From the NCBI GenBank assembly GCA_903813345.2, contig CAIIXF020000001.1:57863885-57927884 (forward strand): a DNA stretch of 64,000 nt, in the 5' to 3' direction. The notes under the pieces are model-generated. The model made no database searches and was not told where the DNA came from. It saw only the letters and a program-made list of their open reading frames with translations. The stretch comes from Owenia fusiformis. Its lineage: Eukaryota > Annelida > Polychaeta > Sabellida > Oweniidae. Made by a program: the position numbers and the translations under genes. This document shows, piece by piece, positions 1-12,937 of this stretch. The first letter of the stretch is position 1, and every line of letters starts with the position of its first letter.

Positions 1-938
1 CAAAAAAAAAAAATTATCGTCTTTAGTTTTAGCGAGTTGAGAACATCTTTGGCCAAATCAGCAGAAAATAATTTTGCAGGGAGGTTTTAGTGTTAACTGA
101 TAACCAAGTGATATACACCATGACAACCTGAGTAATGAACCAGCACAGGTGAATCTGGGAGTTTAACCTTACTCAACAATAATAACATTGGAGCACAAAT
201 CAAAATGAAGCATATATTTCAGCATGAAATCCATCAAAACACCAACCAACACCATGCTCTTGAGGAACAAAGTAGGTGTTGAACTGTTGAGAAATTACAA
301 GCCCAGTTATATACAAAATCTTCAAGACTCTTAAAGTTATGGGGCAAGATGTCCTGACATTCAAATCTCTGCTCAGCCTCTCTATAAATCTTGACTTGTC
401 AAATGTATGACTCACATATGCTTCTCAGCAACCTTTTAGTTCAAAGGAATCGATTTCATGTTCTCTCCAAAACTACACAATTAGATGCTATAGCAATGAG
501 AAACATACTATTTGCAGAGTTGTCTGATTTTTTTTACAAAAGGTACAAAGTCCAAGTTTCAATATTTTCTTTTCATGCCAGAAGGGACTGTTTCAAAAGT
601 ATCTAGATTGAGGCAAAGTTTGAATGCTATAATTTTGAGAACCTTGGGTATTTCTGATAAAGCCCCCATCATAAAAAGACAATTAAATTGTTTCTATAAT
701 GCCAGGTAAAGCAGTTTTCCATATATTATGCTATCCAAAGTACCTATACCGGCAACCCAGACTACAAGGAGGTATGTACGAATTTTATCTCTATAACGAT
801 TGTTGCGGCAATGTTGCCACATCTCCTTGTTTCAAAATAATTATTGTGGAGGATTAGTTAAAAATCAAGATGACCTCGATCTTAGCTTTAGATATAGTTT
901 AGCTTAATATATAGATTTAAAATATATTCATGACTTAC
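1..938. other. 4.1 gene intron, no exon seen
   Basis: AT-rich sequence at the left edge, presumably intron of the 4.1 gene. Short open frames on both strands lack recognisable domains and splice logic. I see no FERM continuation exon. Confidence 0.5.
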
Positions 939-1043
939 CCTTGTGTCGGAAGCATCTCTTAATGTGATGCCGAAATAATCTTTTTCTAACAGGTTAAGAG
1001 TGTCGCACACACGGTCTAACAGAACTTGGCCATTGGATTTTTT
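939..1043 (-). CDS. Protein 4.1 exon: FERM F1 core
   Basis: 35 codons, phase 0 at both ends, between acceptor TATTTCAG and donor AGG|GTAAGT. It encodes KKSNGQVLLDRVCDTLNLLE followed by KDYFGITLRDASDTR. Conservation to the 4.1 family is plain (GQ.L.D.VC..LNLLEKDYFG). The following exon, normally beginning TWLDP-like, is not seen in 1-938 and should lie to the left. Confidence 0.9.
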
Positions 1044-4000
1044 CTGAAATACATAAAATAATACAGTTTAAGTTATCGTGTTTCATATATAAACTTAAGG
1101 TCTCACTCTTAGTCAGAGACAGGTATAAAACGCAAGAAAAACACATAATTTATTTAAATGAAACCCCTAAATGTGAGGAAAAAGAACCCTAAATAAAAAG
1201 GGGCCTTAGGAAAAATCCCTCATAAAACTTACAAGTCAGGAACTAGTATTCAAAAAACAAATACCAAGGGATATTAATTTCCATATTGAATACTTAACTG
1301 GATATTTTCAATTTTCCAGTTGCATCAATTTCAATTTAGTTTTGTCAGCTCTCTCTGAATTCACTGATTGAATAATATTTTCACAATTACAGCAAGTCTA
1401 AAATTAATTGGACCAACAAGCAAAATACAAAAATGCATTTTGTGGCCCAAGTTTAGCTATGCTGCCTTTGAGCTGCCGATAACACAAAAGTGACTGAAAT
1501 TTTAGTGAAAGAAGGATTCAATGTACATGTTGTCAAAAACTGTTTTATTTTTCAAGCCAAGTGAGCATGTGATTTGTAGCATATGCAGAAAATCATGTCA
1601 AAACAGTATATGTACAGCTATGAATGAAGCTAAGACAGGACACAAATGAACTACATTTAAATTATACAGTATATTATACAGAGCAGAAAGATTGCAGTTA
1701 TAGCATTAGGTATTCCTTTTGAGTGCCTGCGTACCAAGGGATCAAATTAAATTGATTATACTTCTTAAGCATGTTTACCAGGTTTCCCAATGCTAAAATA
1801 CAATTATCCATCTTCAAAACATATAACTCCTCATGACATAAGGTGGTTAATGATTGATATTTTCTGCTGATTATCTCAGGTTTTTGACATGTACCCTTTC
1901 TGCCTTTCATTGAACCAATATTCAAGTTTTTCTATTTAACTAGCAATAACTCTATAGTGTCTGAAAGGCTGGAAAAAGTAACATGTGCACAAGAATGTTG
2001 GTTATTGAAAAGAAGATGACCAGGTACATATTAATATTAAGTTACTCTACCATCAAGAAAATGGGTGGGAACCCATACATTGTAAACATGGTTAACATTT
2101 CCGCCAAACATGTTATCTAGGTAATACATACAAGTAACCATGGTAAACCATGTTCTATGAAATAATCCCAGATTCTATGGGATAATCCTTGATTATATTG
2201 CCAAAGGGAATAACAGACCACATGGGAAACACTGACCAGATGTATTGTGCCAATAAGTTCTGGCTGGACCAATGTTAGCTTAATTACCAGAATGGTATTT
2301 TACCAATTCAGAGAATATGGCTGAATGTTTAATTATGTGCCTTAATGATGAAAATTGCACTACTCATAAAACATAACCCAACACATAAAAGATAAATTGC
2401 TATTTAAAAATATCTCTCACAGCCATTAGTCAATATGAAAATATGGTACATGACAAAATGTAAAATTAGACCATGTATTCCAAAGGCTTGATAAGTGCTA
2501 CATACTTTTCTTATAAAAAAGGCAGTTGTAATTGTTTATGGAAAATATACCTGATACTTTGAATATGTGGTATTAATCTATCAAACAATGCATAAACTAC
2601 AGATATGCAACCTCTTTGACAGTTTGAATAAGAGATAAGTAAATATGCTTTGTGTGATAATACTCAAAGGATCCTTCCTATTGAGGAAACCACTACAATT
2701 TGGGATTGGGATAGAGTAGATAGAGACATGCAACCATGCTGGAGTCAAGGGAATGTATGTCCTAATATCTCCCCTGTCTATTCAATGAAATGTACAATCT
2801 ATCATCCCTGACAAATCCAAGCATGCTATGAATACAGGCCAGCTCAATCAATGATTAACCCACAATAGATTCAATGGTGTAGGTAAAGAATTCCCCTTGC
2901 TAGTACTACAATCCAGATTTGTTTATTTCATAGCTTTTTCCTTTCAATTCTTGTAATGTGTTAGAGAGAGGTACTGCAAGATACCTGGTTATGCAATTTA
3001 TTCATCTAAATCTTCAACCGATTCCATTTTCTAGTCTTTGAGGAGTGATGATGCCTGGTATAGTTTTTGAAGGTACATGTAGTATCTTTACCACTAGGCC
3101 TGTTGAGAAGAATGACTCACACTAGAATAGACTTGTCATATTCCCAGTGGTTTAATGGAACTCTGAGGAACAATCTCCATATAGGATCTCAAATGGAGAC
3201 ATAAAATGACATAAAATGGATGATATAACAAACTGTATTAGCAGTTGGTCGAAATTGAGATTCCAGATTGGTTTTGCCAGACTTGAACGAACCGTGGCAA
3301 TAACATGGAATTTCTAGAAGACTACTTGGAGAAAAAATGGAAATATTTTAAGGAAATATGAGATGAACTAATTTTGGAGAAAAAATTTATGAGCAATGCT
3401 TGCTTATATATGAAAAATTACATCATTATAAAATCCACATATGATTTGACTTCCAAGGCATGCCCGAATATGATTTCTGTATGAAACCCTAACATATATC
3501 ATATAGGCCCCTTTTTAGAAACAATCATGATAATATATCTAATCCACTGATTCAAAATGAGGTTATGATTTATCTCTGTAGAAGACTGCAATCATAATCC
3601 TATCATAGTTAATCCATCTACTGTCTATATCCTATCACTAATCTGACAGAGGTCAGCTCGGGTCATGAACATGAATCAAAACTTTATGGAGATTTACTGG
3701 ATTCTGGATATCCACAATTACAGTTCAATTAGTCATAACATTCCAATAGCAAGTGTTGTATGTAGGGGGTGCTGTATGTAATATAATATAAGAAGATTCA
3801 TCTTTGGGGTGAATGTATCAATCAGACATCATGAATCAAATGTGATCTCAGTGAATAAACAGTGTGGTTTTGGCAAATGTGGCCTCTGTTTCTTTAGGGG
3901 GAATACCGTATTCTCTGTAATTACCGCCCACTCTCTAATAAGCGCCCACCCCGCTTCACAAAGTTCAAGAAACATCGAGGAATCAACAAGAATTGAAGAA

Positions 4001-7000
4001 TATATCAGGAAAAAAATATTTCTCAAAATCCAGGAGCGGGCGATAATAGAGTACTTACCCTAAAACTGCTGTAAACACGACGCGTTTTGTAATTCTATGC
4101 ATCCTCTCGATACATATCTATCGATGGGTGCTTCCCACACCATACCATGCTAATATTGTCTCCAAATAGTCCATAATGAATGAAGGAATTGTTCTTTATC
4201 GGCATTCAGAAATTTCAAAAGCTACTGCGCAGATGTTCTGCGCATGTCAAGGTCGTGAACTTTCTGGTTTCTTTTTAATGTTTCTCGACTTTTACACGAC
4301 TTTTGCACGAATAATGATGATCTCTCATCAAATTAGAAATAATGTATAACTTTAGATCGATATCCAGCAGTCTCTAGTGGAAATATTGAAGGTAATCGGC
4401 GATAATGACAAAGTGGGCGTGCCGGAAATAAATTAGACATAGACGGGTCTTCAACCACTGTCAATATTGTCTAAGCGATCTTTACCGTATTCTCTCCAAT
4501 AACAGCACTTGTCGTATTATTATAAAAATATGTTGAAGAAAATGCATTCTTGTCAAGAAAAATTGCCATACATGAAATTCCTCGGGATTTCTGATTTCTT
4601 TCATACATGGGCGCTTATTAGAATGGTCTAAATAATGTATTTTCAATTTTCTAAATGCCCTGGGCGCTAATTACAGAGAATACGGTATATACATAAGCAT
4701 GAACATCTCTTGGTTTATCTAAAATTTGGACTTCAACCAGTTTGTAACATTTATGTTTGGCAATTGCACCATTTTAAATATGGAGTAATGGCACATACAG
4801 TGTAATTCATTAATTTATTTTGTTCAACCAGTGTATTCCTTCTGTCATGACATACGTTGATGGATCGATCAAGATGGGGTTATTCAGGTAAATGTGATCC
4901 TTGCAGCAAGGGCATATAGCATTTTATATATTTAAGCATAAATGAAGTCCTTTGAAGAAGGATGGATAAATGTGGAATATTTGATCTTTTAAGCAGATAG
5001 AGTCTGTTGAAAAGAAAGAATTTCACATTGTAAGGCCCCTCATATGTTGATGTGTAATAGTTTGTAGGAACATGTTGATATGGTAACAGCTTGAGAAATA
5101 CACAGTCCCATTCATCTGATACATTTATTTTGAGCAGACACAATTGCATAATCTTTAGCCTGGAGTACAATAATAAGATAGCATTTCCAATTTTTTGATG
5201 ACAAATTTTAATTTGAGAGTGAGAGGGATCCCCTTGGCCTCCCCTCTAGAACTATGATCTTCCTTACAATGAAAGAACCAGTAACTTTGATAATTCTACC
5301 CATTTCTGTTATGATTATTCAGGATTAACAACTGTAATGATGTTTAAATTTAGCAAGTGGGCAACCAGACATTAAACATTCCAATCAGCCAAATATTTAC
5401 ATCAATTCACATACTTTATTCGTTAGTTTATCAACCCATCTGTACTGCAATGGATTCTGCTTTCAATAGAAGTTTTCCTCTAATATTAGAATGTCTAAAG
5501 AAGGAATTTAAAAATACAGTAAAACTTGTGTAAGTGAACAGCACTAGAACTCAATATAAGTGCTCAAATAGAGAGGTGTTCAAATTTAGAGATTATGATA
5601 ATGCGACAATCTTTTGGGGCCCCACATTTTATAAAAAATTAATAGATAAAATGTTCGAAATTGAAGTGTCCAAATTCCCTACATTAAATATATTACCAAT
5701 CACGTAATAATTGTGATAACCAGCAGATAAGAATAGGCAGTAATTTATCACTTGTTCCACTAATCATGTTAGAATCGTATAACCAGATGGCAATCTTATG
5801 TAATCAGTCTCAGAATTGTTACAGTTACATCAGACTAGACATGTTTGTAGACAATCAATGAATGATGGATGCAATCTTTGACAGAGTAAATGCAATGGAT
5901 TTTGGCTGTTTTTTTCAAAATCAATGTTTAGTTTACTTTGGTGCTGGATATTATCATCTTGGATTTCTCTGGAATAAGTTTTTTCAACAGAAAGTAACAA
6001 TGTATTTCTATAAAAACACCTTGACTTGATACTTTTATCTGTATAGGGGAGATCAGATTTGGAACAGGATTTCTACTGTCTTAGGGGGGAAAGACTTGAT
6101 ACAGTATACTGGGTTATTCCAGGCATTCAATCTGATATGAAAGCAAGTTTGGTAAGGACAAACTGAAAACCATCTTTCAAAACATACCCCATGAATATTG
6201 TCCTGACCATAACAGTCAACATCCATGATCCCACTCAAAGTACAACACAATTATTAACAGTAAACCACAAAGATTGAATTACTATAAACAAAGTAACATA
6301 AACCACAGATTTAGGAAATTCTTCGCATGGTTATTCAGAGTATCTAGGAAGCGTAGTTAGCACTTGATGAGGTATGATATCAATTAATCTTGGCAGATAA
6401 CTTGTTCCCTATCAACTGCAATCCAGGAAGCCACAAATAAGAACAAGTTGCGTGTAATTGATTATAAATACTATGTCCTCCTTGTCATTATTTCTAATTA
6501 AGCATTTTTAATTTTACTTTCATTTTATCTTTTATCTATGAGTTTATTTTATCTATGAGGTAATATCTGACTGCAATCAATTCATGTACATTTACTGACA
6601 TGTTACTCAACATGTAGTGCCAGGCTGTACATTCCAAACTCATTTAGGCCTCAAAAAAGACCAGCAATGAATAATATTTCATTGAACTATGAAAATTGAT
6701 CAAAACCTTTGAAATAACAAGTTTGACTTACCTCAACTTCTAGTTCTAAGTCTGTACCATCCAACATGAGGACTCTGGCAACAGCCATCTTGACACTCTG
6801 AACCTGTCGCACCTCCTTTGGTGGCTTAGACTCCTTCACTGGTTTCACCTTTTCTGCTTTGGGAGGCTTTTCAGCTTTAGGAGGCTTCTCTGCTTTTGGG
6901 GCCTTTTCAGCCTTTGGAGGTTTCTCTTTCTTAGGAGATTTCTCTTTCTTTTCTTTAACCTTTTTCTCCTTTTTGTCCTTTTTCTTTTTATCAGGAGAAG

Positions 7001-10000
7001 CTTCAGCTGGTTGATCTGTGTGGTTGTCAGCGGCCTGGAATAGTTTAATATGACTTGGTTAGCATTGAATTACATGTACTTTTTCTTTTAATCTTGCATA
7101 AGGCCCTCCCTTATTATCCCTTGACACTTACTGGGTACTCATATGTTAAGGACAACCCAGAAGCTCGTTACAAAAACAATAATATTTATGCTTTTTGTAC
7201 AATTTCTGTTATACTGTAGAACTAGAATACTGCTGTTTGAAACAGTATTGATAGATAAAAATGTTCAGTTAAACCTAAGCAAACCCCTGTTAACAATACT
7301 GAAAGTCCACAAGACTCCAGATTTTAGAATAATGATCTACCTAGATGGTTACCTCAACTAACCACCTAGGATACTAGATGTTTACCTCAACTGCATATGG
7401 TGCCATATTTGGATTATCCTTACTCGAAAGCACAAAGTCCCTCAATTGATATAAATTGAAATGTATCCTTTATAAATATAATCCAATAAATTCGAAATCC
7501 CGACCCTGTCTAGTAATAATATTCGAAAGTTGTTCAAGTTGTTCGGCTATCCTATCTGTCTAAAAGAAGATGTTCAAGCAAATGTTCCGTTTTCTGTTTT
7601 TTCAGCAAGCAATACCAATCAGATATAATATATCCCACGGCATATGTTCACAACATCTCTACCTACTCATTAGGCTAAATTGGAAACAAAAGTCAGCATT
7701 ATATTTCTAGCCTAGTGTATTTTGACCTGGTGCTTTTCGGTGTGTAGAAGTTAAGACTATGAGAAGTAGAGTTGGAATCCACTCACTTCCTTACTGAATC
7801 ATAACACACCACAGAATTGCCAAAAATCTTGAGGACAACAGACTCAAATCTAATCAGATTACTGGGAATATTTCATTGAACAGTTTGGGTTCAAGCCAAA
7901 CTAAAATAAAATGACCAGGGAACTCTTTATAAGGTTTTAAGGAAACATTTCAGCAAATAGAATTCTTAGAGTTTGTAATTGGGATGAAATTGATAACTGA
8001 TATTCTACTTATGTAATATCATCTCTAATTTTTATTTCAACCTTGCATTAAGAGACTTGACTTCCGTTTTTATGTGATTGAAATTCCTAACATTTCAAGG
8101 CTCTTTAGCTTTTGGAAAGAATAAGGGCCAGTATATTCTGAACTCATTAGATACTAAAATAACACTCATAAAGTTAAGTTAAAGTAGAACATAAACAATA
8201 ATCTCAATTTCTGTTAATCAACAACTTCTGACATTTATACAGAAATCTGTTATACAAGTGAATATATTCAATACCCGATAGATAGAAGGAGTATGAATTC
8301 AATTATAGTTAAGTTTAAAGCTTTGAATAATTTTGAGAATCCTCATGAGAGCATGCATCCAATAATAAGGTGAAGTTGTCTTGCATCAAGTTATTACCTC
8401 ACCTCAAAAATGAAGTAAATGGGTAAGGAGGGCATAGACTAATGCAAGACTGACCCCCTCCCTTGAAAAATCAAGACTATAAACAAGGAAACATGTAACT
8501 GGACAAAGTGCAAAGGCGGAATTATAACATCATCAGGCAATAAAACAGACTTTACAATACTTGCATGAAGAAAATGATACTTTTCTCAATAAACCTAGAG
8601 AAACCACCGTTCTATTAGAGGATCCCTTTTTAATCAATCCATATGAGCCAATCTAAATCTGTATATCCGAACACCTCTCTTAATCAGAACACTTCTCGAT
8701 GTAAACACTTTTTTCTTGGTCAGTCCCAGACATATTTGAATGTTATCTACAGAACGAGGACTGTATACATGGTCGGAACCAATTAATCAAGGGTTGAAAT
8801 TCCATGTTTGCAAGGGACAAATCCTTTGAGGATTATACAATCTATATTCAACATAATTCTGCTACCCTGTTTTTCTATAAAATCAATTGTTAGGAATCGA
8901 CTTATAGAATTAGTCACAGGTTCGTGTCTGATTCATGTTAATCAGCAAGTCTGTTCATTTTGTTAGTAACATCATGGGGCAATACAACATAGTGTATATC
9001 TCCATGTATAATATACACGTGCACTCTTTTTAACAGTATATTGATTATAATTTATAATGCAACATTATGGCCCCTTATTAAAGCAATATGATTTACATCA
9101 GATATCTTTTCATATTGCCACACCCAATGAACAAACCAATAATTTCAAGTCATGTATACATTGTGTTACTTATCAGTTTTATATTTGTATATTTACCATA
9201 TACATTTGAACATGACCAAATTATCATTCACTGATCATAAGCAAGTGGTTAATTGCACGTATCAAAGGACACATTCCATTTATATGACAGTCACATGTAT
9301 ATGTATTTAACTGTTTTAACACCAGGCTTCACAAAACCTGATCTTTTTTACAGCTCACCTCTGTACCTACTTAAATATCACACTTGATTTCTCAAGTATT
9401 TCAACATAAATGTAATTAAAATCTGATACATGTATCAGTCGAAATGTACTGATAGCTAGCTATACCTGAGTTTGTGTATATAGTTGAGCAGTGTCAGCAG
9501 TATGATCCAAAATGCATCAATAAATCCCTGATTTAGATCCTTATTTGATCTTAAGAAGATCACTATTTGATATCCAGTTCCAATATGTACAAGTGCAGGA
9601 AATGCTACAAGATCACATTTGGCCGTATTAAAATCCGTAGTCTCGCCACACTTGGCATATTAGACAGAAACCCTGAAAATCCAGTAGGAATATTCAGACT
9701 GGATTATTGATCTCCAATCACTGGATAAATAAAATGTAATGTTTTGCAACTGCATGGAGAATGTGTATTGATCTAGTACCCAAATTCTGTTGATGTCTTA
9801 ATAAATCCTAGACATGATGTATGTTACTATAAAAGTGCCATTTTATGAACTGATAAGGTTCAACCAAGAGTGCATAATGATTATAATGGATGCACTCTAC
9901 ATTAACATATGTTGCTATAATCCTAATTGATGTAAATCAATTTAGCGTTAGTCCCATAGTGCTAATTAAACCACACATAACTCATCATCTCATTTCAATA

Positions 10001-12907
10001 ATGAGACAAGCCACAGATTAGATAATTTCAAAACATATTCTGCGCAAAAGAAAAACATTAATCAAGTCATGCTGAGAATATCCCATTTAGTATTGCATTT
10101 AGCTGATATTTGAAAATTATCTTGGTATTATTGGTGTTTAATATACCCCCATCTGTGTTGTGAATATACCTATACGCGCTAACTTTTAACGTGCGAAATA
10201 TTCTTATCTCCGCGTTGGAGAGTTCAGTTTCGTGGTACAACTTTCTCAACATCCGGGCACTTCCCCATTGGAATAACATTGGCTGTGTTTTTCAATGACG
10301 CATTGTGACTTTATTAGAGGTTTATCATGAATTATATTTGCACATACGATAGATATGATCATTATAAAGACATTTGACAAGTTTTTAAAAAATATATTTA
10401 CCAGCAATCGTCAAAATCCTAAGTTTAAAATTCAAGTGACGTCACAGATTTCCCGGAACTTGCTCAGCTCCCGGAACTTGCTCAGACGCCATAGAAAAAT
10501 AATCGAAGCAAATTGAATTTCCATCTTCTTTTCTAATTATTGTCTGGATTATAGAATATTAGTATACATATGTACTAATGTTGGATCGGGGATAATGCCT
10601 ATGACGTTGTGTTTTGCGGACCAATAGAAAATTGTCCATTTTATCGTGTTGCATTGCGGGAAATATTTATGTTAATGACCAGTAATTTCCTAACGCGAAT
10701 AGGACTATTGGTCAAGATAAGTTTATCATAATTGCTTCTTGTTGCTCATAACTCTACACTGCATGTATTCTGGGATTATAGTGGAATAGTACTATTAATG
10801 GGAATACATTGAGGTATCCATGTCTACTATTCTCACTTAAAATATAGTTTGCAGCACCTACTCTAAATACTCTCAAGAATAGTTTGTGTTGCTAAGAGCT
10901 ACAAGAGAGAGTCTGGGAGATTAAAATGTTGGAAAAGTGCAAAACACAGAGGTTTCGTCAGCACATTTTCCTCAACTGATGTTTTGACCAAAATGCCTCT
11001 CAGATCGGTCAGTAAAATTTTTGCAAGATTAATTCCCAAATTACTGAACAAAACTGAAGATTTAATCAGATTTATGCACAGGTGCAATTCTTTGTTTCAT
11101 ACACAGTGTTCGCTGCTAACATAATATTGAATATTAAAAATTAGATACATGTCTGTCTGATATAGACTAAAATTACATATTCCCTAATTACAAGTATTTT
11201 TATCTCTAACATATTATGTATGTCATAACGACCTTAATGTTACATATGGTACAGTTGTAAATGTACCTCATTAAATCAATATACATTAATTTTCCAGACA
11301 TGTAATTAGAATTCCCATCATATTGTATTTTAATATGTAAAATTTAACTGGCTACATTGATTTGAACAAATTCAAAATTTCCAGGATTTAAATATCAATA
11401 GGAATGTTCAACTGTTTTTATATTTTGTTTAATCGTAAATGACATATTTAATCAATTTATTCTCTTTGAAGTGATGTTACACAAAAATACTATTGTATTT
11501 GTCTATTGTATTGATTCAATTGAAAAACTAATTCAACCATCTCTTACAACTGAGTTAAGTGAGTTAGCATTTAAACAAAACCTAAAGTATCATTGTGGGA
11601 TCCCCATAGCTTTACGATCCCCTGTTGGAATATGCATACAGGCTTTCAGATATTGAGAGAGAGACCAATAAATCAGATCGCTAGAGTATCTCTGCACTGA
11701 ATACAGAGTAGATTCTAGCCAATGTACTCGGCATTATATAGTTGTTTACCAGTATAAAAATATACACATTTTGCACAAAGCAGTGATATTTGCATATTCT
11801 TTGTACATCATGAAAATCGCTATTCACAGCAAACCTTACATTTACACTGATAAAACAACCGGCATTCATTCAATATAAATTTTAAGGTCATGTCAATTAT
11901 TTTGTGGCGGGTAATGCAGCACTGAAGTGTAATTGAACATACTTGAATTTTTTAAAACCCCATCGCGATTGAATAGACAAACTAAACACCTGGTTATGAA
12001 AAAATTATAGAGTAGTTAAACGAAACAAATTAAAATCAAATTGGCATCGACAAAAATATTTGTAACTGAATTTGAAAAGCCATCAAATCCAAAATGGCTT
12101 ACCAACTAAAAGAGCATGTGACATATAGCAAACAAATCAAAAAGACACAATATATATCAGTGCCAAAAAATAGTGACAATATATTAAATAAAAAAGTTCA
12201 TCAATATGGTTAACTGATAGATACCATTGCATTTGTGCAATAATAAAGTACATGGAACCATATGCAGTTGTGAGACACCTATGGTCTCATTTGTTACAGT
12301 TACAAATAAATGTATTTAAATTTTTGCATTAAAATACATATTGAACACATTACCCCAAAATGTGTTTATAGGCCTATGTTTCAGTTTGCTTCATTTGAGC
12401 CAATTCTTGGAGGTGTCCATCAGACTGTATGCTCCATACTTTGGTCTATACGTATTTAGTGTTGCAGTATTTTTTTTTAACTTGGCATAGCCATTGAAAT
12501 AATAAATTCATAAAAAATAATTTCCATGCATAATGCGTCTTGCTGCTGTTCATGCATGCTTCAGGTCATATTCCTGATGTGAAAAATGATTTACATGCAT
12601 AATCTATCAAAAGTAAAAAATGTATTGTGCATGTTTAAGTATCTCATTATACATATGACAACTTCCAAACATTTGCAAGACTAGAACTCTTCTATGAATT
12701 CTAGATTTACATCCTGCAACCCTGTTTTCAATGCATGTAGGCAAATATAGGCCACACTCTTAAAATGATGAAATCAAACCATTGAAAAGGTAGCAATCAG
12801 AGGATATATAGTTCCAACCAACCTGTATTAGATTGGATTTTTTCGAGATTTCACACAGTACCTACCTGGGTTGGATCAGGCTGGGGTTGATCCTTCTCCT
12901 CAGCCAT
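939..12907 (-). CDS. Protein 4.1 (EPB41/coracle family), N-terminal part, gene runs off left edge
   Basis: Protein 4.1 links spectrin-actin to membrane proteins at the cell cortex and septate junctions. Three coding exons are visible (12866-12907, 6732-7034, 939-1043), all phase 0 with GT-AG introns. They give 150 residues: a 14-residue acidic start, a charged Lys/Pro headpiece with tandem KPPKAE-like hexads, then the start of the FERM F1 lobe (MLDGTDLELEVE, then LLDRVCDTLNLLEKDYFG). The DRVC..LNLLEKDYFG block is the hallmark of the 4.1 FERM domain, and the boundary after 'ASDTR' matches the vertebrate 4.1 exon boundary as I recall it. The FERM remainder, FA region, spectrin-actin-binding and C-terminal domains are not in the window. 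The family could be EPB41L1/2/3-like; I cannot separate paralogues from this part. Transcription is divergent from the amphiphysin gene. Confidence 0.85.
1044..6731 (-). other. 4.1 intron between headpiece and F1-core exons
   Basis: Intron of 5.7 kb. It carries the inverted-repeat element at 3904-4687 and a diverged piece (about 5518-5600) of the ACAGTRAAACCTG mariner-MITE family. Otherwise no gene is seen. Confidence 0.7.
3904..4687. mobile_element. Inverted-repeat DNA transposon/MITE, about 784 bp, TA-flanked
   Basis: The left end TACCGTATTCTCTGTAATTA is mirrored at the right end by TAATTACAGAGAATACGGTA, a near-perfect terminal inverted repeat. It extends inward through a shared TAATAAGCGCCCA block and a diverged GAGGAAT block. 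Both ends meet at TA, which fits a TA target duplication. A second direct copy of the terminus (TACCGTATTCTCT) occurs inside at 4483, suggesting a nested or rearranged element. No transposase frame is present, so it is non-autonomous. The superfamily is not assigned. Confidence 0.75.
6732..7034 (-). CDS. Protein 4.1 exon: Lys/Pro-rich headpiece and start of FERM F1
   Basis: 101 codons between acceptor TTCCAG and donor GAG|GTAAGTC. The first two thirds is extremely charged: KKKK/KEKK runs, then about four KPPKAE/KAPKAE hexads. It is probably disordered. The last 20 or so residues (VARVLMLDGTDLELEVE) are the first beta strands of the FERM domain. An internal ATG in a good context (AAGATGG, 6788-6786) sits just before FERM and could begin a headpiece-less isoform, as alternative starts do in vertebrate 4.1R. 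Confidence 0.85.
7035..12865 (-). other. 4.1 first coding intron
   Basis: 5.8 kb intron. About 8590-8770 holds relics of the mariner-MITE family (GAACACCTCTC words). 10180-10700 is a GC-richer island with a CRE palindrome (10437-10444) and an 18 bp duplication, described separately. No other genes are recognised. Confidence 0.65.
10437..10490. promoter_or_regulatory. CRE palindrome and duplicated 18 bp CCCGGAACTTGCTCAG motif
   Basis: A perfect TGACGTCA (10437-10444) is followed by two adjacent 18 bp direct repeats containing CCCGGAACTTGCTCAG; the first includes TTCCCGGAA, a STAT-type TTC-N3-GAA site. CpG is locally less depleted. It lies 3.4 kb upstream of the headpiece exon on the transcribed strand, so it could be an internal promoter for a short 4.1 isoform, or part of an old MITE. 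Function is inferred. Confidence 0.3.
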
Positions 12908-12937
12908 CTTGCTACCCTACTCTAGGCCTACTCCAAG
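12866..12937 (-). CDS. Protein 4.1 start-codon exon (coding 12866-12907)
   Basis: On the minus strand a TTTTCTAG acceptor precedes a 30-base leader, then ATG at 12907-12905 and 14 codons (MAEEKDQPQPDPTQ), then the donor CAG|GTAGGT. The leader after an acceptor implies at least one more upstream non-coding exon. The start is favoured because it opens the frame continued exactly by the next exon and has an in-frame MAEE beginning typical of 4.1 headpieces. Confidence 0.75.

Noticed and set aside
10067-10279. 70-codon minus-strand frame near the GC-richer island
   Set aside because: Tested as an extra 4.1 exon; no 4.1 similarity and no acceptor/donor pair in phase.
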